DNA from: Candidatus Obscuribacterales bacterium
GTDB taxonomy: Bacteria; Cyanobacteriota; Vampirovibrionia; Obscuribacterales; Obscuribacteraceae
Length of the DNA: 64,000 nucleotides
Direction: 5' to 3'
NCBI GenBank assembly: GCA_020634035.1
Contig: JACKCM010000004.1
Coordinates: forward strand, 310,001 to 374,000
In this document: positions 49,872 through 59,000 of the stretch, in pieces
How positions within the stretch are numbered: position 1 is the stretch's first letter
How the letters are laid out: every line of letters begins with the position of its first letter
Position numbers and translations under genes: made by a program
Notes under the pieces: generated by a model
What the model was told of the DNA's origin: nothing
Seen by the model: the letters and a program-made list of their open reading frames with translations, nothing else
Databases searched by the model: none

Positions 49872-52800
49872 TCAGTTTTTCAGCAGAGTATAGGCATAGA
49901 TATGACCGTTTCTTTCACCGGTCATCACGGTTATCCTTCTATCTCGGTACAGAAGGGTAACATGTCCTTGCTCATCATCCAGCTCTAGAGCCTCATAGGC
50001 TTTAATGCTTTTGCCTCCCAGCGCTTTGTAAGCAGACTCTTTGGCTGTCCAGAGTTTGAGAAAGAGTTTGTCGCGGATGTTTTCGTCAGCAGAGGAGAAC
50101 AATCTCTTTTCACTTTCGCTGAAAATTAGATCATCCATGCCGCTATCCATAGTGCGCAACTCTTCTACATCTACGCCGATTGTAAAATACTGGTTGTCTT
50201 TGCCGGTTACTGCCAGGCAACAAGCAATGCGGCTCTGGCCTGAGCTGTGTGATATTGAAATCGGAATTCTAATGAATACCGAATCCTTCTCTATATAGAC
50301 TTTCCCCCAAGGCACACCGTTTTCATCGTTTTCTATTTCGATATTTCCTGCTGGTACCGTCTGCCCCAGATCTTCTTCCAGTACTATCCCTACAGCTCTT
50401 TTGGCGGCTAGTCGCCCCATAAACCAGCTTCTTTTTCTGGCTTCGTCACTGAATGCGCCGTCATAGATGTTTTGCTCTTTCGAAGTAAAATGGCTTTGAA
50501 GGCAGCGAATAATGGCATTCTCTTCCAAATCGAAATCCGCTTCATCAACCCAAACGGCGATGATTGGCTCAGAGGGGCGGGACACTCCGCTGGAAAAGAC
50601 TGTGTTGGAGTTCGAAACGGATTGCGAAGACAGGCTGTATTGCTCAAATACTTCTGTACTGGCACGGTCAACGGCCGACTGCACTTCTTTCAGTGCTGCC
50701 AGATAAAATTCCTCAACGCGCCCGAGCTCAAATCCTGTTTGGGGCGGAGTTTGCAGCATGATCCGGCGGCATCCTCTGCGAAAGTAACTTTTTTGCAAGT
50801 CGGGATTGCGGCCTTGTATGAAAAGGCTGGCGATCAAGCGATTAAGCTGGGTGACTCCGGATATTCCCTGAATATTGGATGACACCGCCACTACAGGCTT
50901 GTCTTTGAGAATCTCGTTTACTTTCGTAGTCAGAATCGATCCAGGGCCGATTTCAACGAATTGTCTGATTCCGGAATCGTACATTTGAAGCGCTGTTCGG
51001 TAGAGTTTGATCGGCATGCAAAACAGATTCGCCGCCAGATATTCAATAGCGTTTTTTTCTTCAGGAGCAGGTCCTTCCAGGGCGCAAGACCATGAAGGTA
51101 CCTCCACCCTTGAGAAGGTTTTTGAGCTTTTGAAAATCTCGGCTTGATCACTGTCTAACAGATCTTCCACCAGTGGCGTATGATATGGAATCGGCGCCGG
51201 CATCATCAGTGATGCTATTCCTCGGGTCTCTGCGATTTCTATCAGGTTCTCTACCGCATTTTTGGTTCCGGTTACCATAACGTGTTCCATGGCCAGTTCA
51301 CCGACCATGTGCAACTCCTGACCGAGGTTGGGCATTGCGGCAAAAAGATCTTTTACGCTGGCAAGCGTTCCGAAAATATTCACGGTTTTCAAAGAGGAAA
51401 ATTTATCTTCTGGAATTGACCTGGCGAACTCTACAATGAAGCGGTAGAACTCGATCATCACATACTCTACTCTGGCGTATCCGTTCAAGAAATAGTTGCC
51501 GTACTCTCCTGTACTCATGCCAAGGTAAGCATCCGGCTCTATATTGATGTCTTTGAGGATAGCGTCAAGGGCGTACTCTGCGTGTAGTATCGCCGCCACC
51601 GCGAAATCTGCAGTGAGCAATCTTGTATTCGAAGCGATAGTCGAAGAAGTGTTCTGGTTCTCGAATGGATAGATGATCTGACTCGGTAGCTTAGCCTGGT
51701 CTTTGTCCATCTGCCAGGATAGATAGTCGAGATTATCCATTATAAGATTTACCACAGGAAAGCTGATGTGCAGATCCGCCAACATGCCCTGGTAGGCTGA
51801 GCCCAGTCCAGGCAGCATGAAAGCGAGCTTCCCTTTTATTCGATCTTTTGGATCCGTGTAGTAAACATCTTTTCTGGTTGGTGTGTTTTTTGAAAGCGAC
51901 TCTCTGAGCGATTCTGATTTTTTCTGTAGATCAATTCGATTGGATGCCACCATTGCAGCTCTAAAGAGATGTTTGTCTGATAGAGGTTCTGTGCAATTTA
52001 CTCTATAAGCAAGATCCCTCAAGCTTGTTTCTTCTTCCGAAGTAGCATCAAGAAGTGCTATCAGCTCTTCGACCATGCCTTCTAAAGAGGCTTTGTTTTC
52101 GCCTCCAAGCAGGAAAATCTCTGTTTCTTGATTGATTGGAATAGGGCTGAAATACGCAGCAGAACCGGAACTGTTCCTTACCTCCGGACCTGACTCCTCT
52201 ATAACAATTTGTCCCTGTGAAGTCACCAGGGCTCCTCTTCGCTTTTTACTGCCTACCATCGCTGTCGGCTCCAGCCAGGGCCGTTCATTCTCTAGGCAGT
52301 ATAAAGAGCTGTGTTTTCGGTTGCTGGAGGACAGGCCCGCCAGCATAGTTTTTGTTGAAAGGCAGAGAATCAGTTTCAGTAGCTCAACGGCGATGCTATC
52401 CTCGCTGTCCGGGGCAAAGATAGAAACACCAGAAAAGAGACCGTCAGCTGGCAGCTGCAGCGCCAGGTTCTCTTCCAGACCATTTTCTAGGATGACCAGA
52501 CCGGGTCGCTTTGAGAAAGCAGAGGCATCAAAGTTGTTTCCAGAATAGATAAGTTCTCCTAGGTATCCGACTTCGTTGCTCAATAGAACCACCACAAGAA
52601 ACTGGTGATTTTGATAAAAGCCGGAGGAGGCGATCAGAACTCTAGAGTACTCATCCTTTTCAAGGACAGCTTTAGCTCTTGAAATGGCGGAGAAAATATT
52701 TTGGTTATCCAGGTCGATAGAAAGTTGTAATCCCAGTGCTGTTGCTTCTAAGTTTACTGATTCGGCTAAATCCTCTACGGTTGTTAAGAACAAGCAGGGT

Positions 52801-53003
52801 ACGTCTAAGAGAGAATCCTCCGGCAAAGCGGATAGCAGCGCTTTTCTGACGCGTTCTTGAAAGGGAAGAGATTTCTTTGGCGCATTATTAGTAGTGTCAT
52901 TGCGGAGGTGATCGAAGAGGTCGCTTAGATCTCCGATTGTGTCGACATAACAGCCGGCCCCAAGAATTTTTGTTGTTTTACGCTCTTTTTCAATGTGACT
53001 CAT
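49872..53003 (-). CDS. Acyltransferase-phosphopantetheinyl transferase fusion of a secondary-lipid PKS
   Basis: The 1043-residue protein has three parts. Residues about 60-350 look like a degraded ketosynthase-like region without a catalytic Cys. Residues about 393-710 are an acyltransferase with GLGSAYQG, the nucleophile Ser497 in GMSTGEY, and His608 in PYHTPLV. From about 850 to the end lies an Sfp-type phosphopantetheinyl transferase with D945 and E947 in GVDVEEL and the WTAKES motif (W985, K988, E989) followed by K993. PfaB-type acyltransferases with a damaged KS are known from PUFA synthases, but fusion to the PPTase is less usual. Its ATG overlaps the synthase stop by four bases. The PPTase probably charges Ser1860 of the synthase ACP. 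Confidence 0.88.
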   Translation of the reverse strand: MSHIEKERKTTKILGAGCYVDTIGDLSDLFDHLRNDTTNNAPKKSLPFQERVRKALLSALPEDSLLDVPCLFLTTVEDLAESVNLEATALGLQLSIDLDNQNIFSAISRAKAVLEKDEYSRVLIASSGFYQNHQFLVVVLLSNEVGYLGELIYSGNNFDASAFSKRPGLVILENGLEENLALQLPADGLFSGVSIFAPDSEDSIAVELLKLILCLSTKTMLAGLSSSNRKHSSLYCLENERPWLEPTAMVGSKKRRGALVTSQGQIVIEESGPEVRNSSGSAAYFSPIPINQETEIFLLGGENKASLEGMVEELIALLDATSEEETSLRDLAYRVNCTEPLSDKHLFRAAMVASNRIDLQKKSESLRESLSKNTPTRKDVYYTDPKDRIKGKLAFMLPGLGSAYQGMLADLHISFPVVNLIMDNLDYLSWQMDKDQAKLPSQIIYPFENQNTSSTIASNTRLLTADFAVAAILHAEYALDAILKDINIEPDAYLGMSTGEYGNYFLNGYARVEYVMIEFYRFIVEFARSIPEDKFSSLKTVNIFGTLASVKDLFAAMPNLGQELHMVGELAMEHVMVTGTKNAVENLIEIAETRGIASLMMPAPIPYHTPLVEDLLDSDQAEIFKSSKTFSRVEVPSWSCALEGPAPEEKNAIEYLAANLFCMPIKLYRTALQMYDSGIRQFVEIGPGSILTTKVNEILKDKPVVAVSSNIQGISGVTQLNRLIASLFIQGRNPDLQKSYFRRGCRRIMLQTPPQTGFELGRVEEFYLAALKEVQSAVDRASTEVFEQYSLSSQSVSNSNTVFSSGVSRPSEPIIAVWVDEADFDLEENAIIRCLQSHFTSKEQNIYDGAFSDEARKRSWFMGRLAAKRAVGIVLEEDLGQTVPAGNIEIENDENGVPWGKVYIEKDSVFIRIPISISHSSGQSRIACCLAVTGKDNQYFTIGVDVEELRTMDSGMDDLIFSESEKRLFSSADENIRDKLFLKLWTAKESAYKALGGKSIKAYEALELDDEQGHVTLLYRDRRITVMTGERNGHIYAYTLLKN

Positions 53004-56000
53004 TTCAAAATTGCAGCCGAGCCGGCGAAACGGTTGAATGACTTACTGCCGATACCGGCAAGGGATTCCACTAACAGTGCCAGTTTTCCATCGGCATTGT
53101 AAATCGCCAGGTCGCATATCACCTCACCGTCGAAGGTCTTGTCGACTGTATAGACCCGAACAGTCGCACCGTTCCGATCTGGGGTCTCGAACAGGTGCAA
53201 TTTATTGAAACCGGTAGGAAGGCAGGTTATATCAGAATAGAACCGAGCCCAGACTGCGCCTAATTGCATGGCGCTGTCGAACAGGGTCGGGTCGAGAATC
53301 CACTGGGCACCACCGGATATTGCAAGGCAGTCGGCCGGCGCCTGACCCTTTACCGTCCCGCGGATGCCTTGAGGAGCCAGTTTCTCGATTTGTTGAATCC
53401 CCTGGAACCTCGGCCCGTGGAAAAGCCAGTTGGTGTAGATATTATCGACGCGAAGAAGGTCGCTTTCGAAATCCGGCAATTTGTCTTCTTTCAGCAGAAA
53501 AGGCACCCTCGAGCCCAGCAGTGTGGTGGCACCTTTAGTTCTATCGTGAAAATATTTGAACTCCACCCGGGTCTTATGGTGCAGTTTTCTACTGCCACGT
53601 GAGCCGACTGATTCTACCTTTGCCATAGCACTGTCTAGATCCAGCGGTTCTATTGTGACCTCGAAGTTTTTCTGATCCGAGTCGAAGATAACCCCTGCAG
53701 GTATATCGAAGTCTGAAAGGGCCATCACTCTTCGACCACCGAAAGCCAGGGTGGCTGCCTCCAGAATCATTTCAAGGGCAACGGACATGGGAAGAACCGG
53801 CACGCTGTCGAGCTTGTGATCCTCGAGGTAAACATGATTTGTTATGTGCACCGGCACCTTCAAAACCATAGGGGTTCTTGTCAAAATGGTGGCGGGTTGA
53901 ATGACCGGACCGGTAAACTGACTGGTCAGTACCGTAACAGCGGAGGTCTTGTCCGAAGCCGGGTCACCGACCAGAATGACTTCGGAGAGATCATCTTTTA
54001 ACTCATTCAAAAAAGCTTTGCTGCCGGCTTCAGGTGCGATCATTCCCCAGCCGAAGCTTTCGAATACACGCTCCAGTTCAGGTGGTGCCATACCTCCTTT
54101 CCATGGACCCCACATTATCGACTTGACTCTTGTTTCTGTGGAGGCACTCATATGAAGAGCGATTTTGTTTAGTGCTTGATTGGCCGCAACATAGTCTATC
54201 TGTCCTGGATTACCGGTGCGTCCCACCACCGAAGAGAAAAAGCAGAGAAACTTCAGGCTGTCCAACCTCAGTTTGTCAGCTAAGGTGATCGCCGCTTTTA
54301 CTTTGGTGTCGAATACTCTTTCGAAAGACTCAACCGATTTGTCGGATATCAGAGCATCTTCGATTATACCTGCACCATGGATGACACCGTCGATACTTCC
54401 GTATACCTCATAAATAGATTCTATACAGCTGGAGAGTTCTTTCTCGTTTCTCACATCTACGGCGTGATAGCGGACCGAAGCGGCGTATTTTTTGATTCTT
54501 GCCAGATTGTCTCGGATCTCTCTGTCTTTCAACAGACGTTTGTATGCCGACTCCACTTCTCGAATGGCGCTTTTTCTAGTCCCTTGGTTGAGAGCTTCGG
54601 ATTCGGCTTCGAGCAAAAGCGCTTTTATCTCTTTTGCATCGGTAAGACCTCTGGTCAGGGCCGGCTCAGGACCAGGCAGTTCAGACTGTCCGAGAATGAG
54701 AAAGTTGCAGCGATATTCCCTGGCCAGGGCTATGGTCGACTCTGCCGTGATTCCTCTGGCACCACCGGTCACCAGAACCAGAGAGGATTCATTCAGTAGA
54801 GGCTCGACTTCTTTTGGTCTGTCCGACTCGTCTACATGAGGAACTGTCAGGGGGCTAAGTACACGCTCTCCGTCAAGGACATACTCTCCTTTTGATACGC
54901 CTGCCAGACCGAGATCAAAAAGGCAGGACCCCGAGGATAGAGGACCAGTATCGATACTAAAACTTCTGATAAAGTCCAGTTCCAGGGCGATGGTGTTGAC
55001 CATGCCTATTAGTGCGGACTGGTTTGCGATACTTCTCAAAGTCGGTCTTTCATAGGCAGATTTCTTGTAAAGCAGATCGCCTCCAAGGGCGGTGCCGACT
55101 ATCAGGGTCGGGTGATAGTTCGGCTCTTTTAGATGAAGCGCTTTCAACTCTTTAGTCAGTTGTAGGAGCATGTGCGGACTATTGTTCTCTGCGCCTGCAA
55201 AAAGGATCCAGGAGGGTCTAGTTCTTTCTATGAAATCGAAGACAAGCGAAACCTGCTTTGTATGCAGCTTATCGAATCGGACACCTCGTGTTTTGAGAAC
55301 AGTTTCGAATTCATCAATGAACCCGTCGGCTAGGGCGGTGTTGTCATCGAATATATACAGAACACTCTCGGGCATAGAGCCGCTGCCATCATTCTCCTTA
55401 TCGAGCAATCTGGTGCTTTCTGCCAGAATCACCCGCTCTCTTCTCAGGCTACTGTTGCCAGACGCTTTTTCCTGCTTCGGATCCACTTCGATGCTGGTCA
55501 ATTTTTGTAAGGCGTTTCTCACCTCTTTAGAACGGCTGGAACTTGAAATAGCAAGGTCGGCTATTTGATCGATTTCGAGGTTTCTTATCCAGTTAGAGAT
55601 TGCGTCAAGTGTTTTCAACTCTGCCAGTTCTTCGATGGCGCTTTCGAGTTCGAACTTGAAATCTGAGGGCAGCAACTTTCTGAAGCTGTTGAATATCTCG
55701 ATACGCTTAATGGAATCGATTCCCAGATCGGCTTCCAGATCCAGGGTCGGATCGAGCATCTCTATGGGATATCCAGTTCGCTCGCTGACGATATCGTAGA
55801 GTCGTTCTATCAGTTTCTCAATCTCCAGAGTCTGGCCTGTGGTGGGCTCCGGAGTCGGCGATTCAGTCACCGGCAACTGCTGCTCGACGAGTTCCTGTTG
55901 GAAATCACGGCTCGAAGTCAGCCAGGTGGATGGATCAACTTTTGCTGCTTTCGGTGAATCTGATGAGCGCGCTTCTTTGAGATAAGCAAGCATTACTTCT

Positions 56001-59000
56001 TTCTGGGCGTCGATAAAATTGTTGGTGGCATCCAGAAGATTTTTCTGATAGGCAAGCATGACCTGCTCGACAGAGTTGTCCGAGAAGCTCGACGGCATAA
56101 CTTTCGGGACTGTCTGTCTTTTCTCTGATAAAGTTCCTGTAGTTCTCTTTTTTGTTCGGCCGATTGCCTTGCCGCTGTTGAGATCTATCAGATGATTGCT
56201 ATTGACCCGATAATTCAGCTTCGAGCTTTTTCTAGATTCTATCTGGGCTTCGATAGAGGCATAGTCGCTGTGACCCCACCTGTCTTCGAACAGACGATTC
56301 AAATCCAGGGGGTATCCCAGAGACCAAAGTTGGGCCAGGACGGTGAGCAACTGGATAAAGCCATCTTTGCCCGGTTTCTCCAGGCTGAGAGCGACAACCT
56401 CTCTGTCCGGAAAGTTTGATTCGACCAGGGCGGTGAGAATCGCTCCGGGACCGCATTCTATAATGACTTTAGCACCGGCTGCCTGCATGTTTTTCAACTG
56501 ATGCGAGAACTTCACCGCTGCGGTGGTGTGTTCGATCAGGGTTTCCCTTATCTGTTCGGGATCTTTTGAATAGGCTTCACCGGTGGTGTTACTGAAGATT
56601 GCTAGCTTCGGCTTAGAGAATTCTAGCTTTCTCAGCTTGTCGGCCAGCTCCTGACTGGCGCTCTCCATCAGAGGAGAGTGGAATGCCTGGCTCACCGCCA
56701 CCGATTTTACCACCAGACCCAAATCCTGGGCTTTTGCCGAAAAACTCTCTATCGAAGTGGAGCTACCTGCCACAACTGTCTGTAGAGGAGAATTATGATT
56801 GGCGATGGTGACACCGTCATGATCGTCCACAAGAGATTCAACGATGCCCCCGGAAGAGAACACCGCCAGCATGCTGCCCGGTTCATGCGGCGCCGAGAGA
56901 ATCTGTCCGCGCTCGGCTGAAATTTCGGTCAGAGCATCCTTGTTCAGGACTCCTGCCGCCCAGAGTGCCACATACTCACCATAACTGTGGCCCGCCACCA
57001 TATCTGGTTTGATGCCGAAAGAGTCTAGAATCTTCATTGAGGCCATATCGAGAGTTCCCAGAGCCGGCTGGGACACCCTGGTATCATCGAGTTCATGTTT
57101 GCGATGGGCCAGGCTCTTCTGGTCGAATGTCGGCGGAGGATAGACAAAAGTACTCAGTGGTTTTTCAAGGCAATTTGCAAGCGCCTTGTCTGCTTCTTCC
57201 AGTTCTTGTCGGATTTCCGGAAAATGAAGACTGAGATCCAGCAGCATGTCGGGGCGCTGGGACCCCTGGCCGGGGAAGAGAAAACCTATTTTATTGTCAG
57301 CGACCCAGGCTGTGTTCGAGAAGTAAATTCCCCGGGGATCTTTTAAAGACTTTGCCGATTGTTGACGGTTCAAGAATTCGTTCAACTTCGTTCTCAAATC
57401 ATCCAGGCTATTTGCTACCAGGGCACATGAGTAGATCTTGCCATCGACGCTATCTGTCTGCCCATAGATTCTTGCCCGGTTATATGCACGCCTGGAGACC
57501 TCTTGAAGCCTTCTTTTATCCAGGCTCACTGCTTTTGATTCAAGACCGAGCTCTTTGACCGCCAGTATCTGTTCGAGATCCTTTTGGGTCTTTCTAACTG
57601 CAGTATTCAGCTCTTCTAAGGTTCTGGCTCGATAGACAAAAAGTTCTGCCGGGAAGAGCGCCGAGGCGAATTCGTTCACTGGTGGCATCACAGGACGGTA
57701 CTCTTCTAGAACTGCATGAAAGTTGGTGCCTCCGAATCCGAAGGCGCTGACAGCTGCTCTTCTCGGATTGAGAGGATCTTTATTGATCCACGGACGAGAG
57801 TGGGTGTTTATATAAAATGGATTTTTATCGAAGTTGCAAGCTTGATTCGGCTCTACTACCCCTATAGTGGGTGGAAGTACTTTGTGAAACAGGGATTTGG
57901 CGACCTTTATTGTGGATGCCAGACCGGCGGTACATTTGGTGTGTCCAATATTCGTTTTAACCGATCCTATAGCGCAGCTATTTTTCGCTGCACCGGCCGC
58001 CGTGAAGATACGTCCGAGCGCTTCTACCTCTGCTCTGTCACCGGCCACGGTTCCTGTTCCGTGGGCTTCGACCAGGCTGACTGAGGCTGGCGACACCCCT
58101 GCATCTTCATAAGCGCGCTCCAGAGCCGACATCTGTCCTTCAGGTCTGGGAGCGGTCAAGCTCAGGGCTCGCCCGTCACTGGAGCCTCCTACGCCCTTGA
58201 CCAGAGCGTAGATCTTATTGCCGTCTCTCTCTGCATCGGAAAGCCTTTTGAGAACCAGTGCCGCTATTCCTTCACCGAGAACGATTCCATCAGCCGAGGC
58301 ATCGAAGGTTTTGCATCTTCCTGATTCTGAAAGCGCATGGGTTTTGCTGAAGTTGAGGAAGTCGATCGGATTATTATGGGTGTCTGCAGATCCGAGAATC
58401 ACCATGTCGCTGATGCCCGAGCGCAGATCATTGACCGCTACATATAAAGCGGCAAGAGATGAAGCACAGGCCGCATCTACGCAGAAATTGATACCACCGA
58501 GATCGAATCGGTTGGCGACTCTGCCGGCGGTGACATTAGATAGATTGCCAGGCAGCGAATCCTCTGTCCAATCCGGCATAGCCAGGCGAATCGCTTCTTT
58601 GGTCTTCTCATCGAGAAAGCCGTCCAGTTCGTTATCGAGCATGCAACGCAGGGCGTATCTTGCTGCCACCGGTCCATGGCCGGCGTTGGCCAGAACCATA
58701 GAGGACTTCTTCCGGGGGAAGTGGCGGTGACTGTATCCGGCGTCTTCCATGGCCTGCCGGACTACTTCAAGCATGAGCAGCTGAATCGGATCTATTGACG
58801 CCAGGCTGCTTGGAGGAATTCCATAGACCGTCGGATTGAAGACGATGTCTTTGATAAAGCCGCCCCACTTCGAAATCGCTTTATCAGTAGCGAATCGGTC
58901 AGGGTCGTAGAATTTTTCCCAGCTCCAGTGCGAAGCGGGGACTTCTTCTATTGCATTGACCCGGTCCAGTATGTTGCGCCAGAACTGCTCAACATCATTG

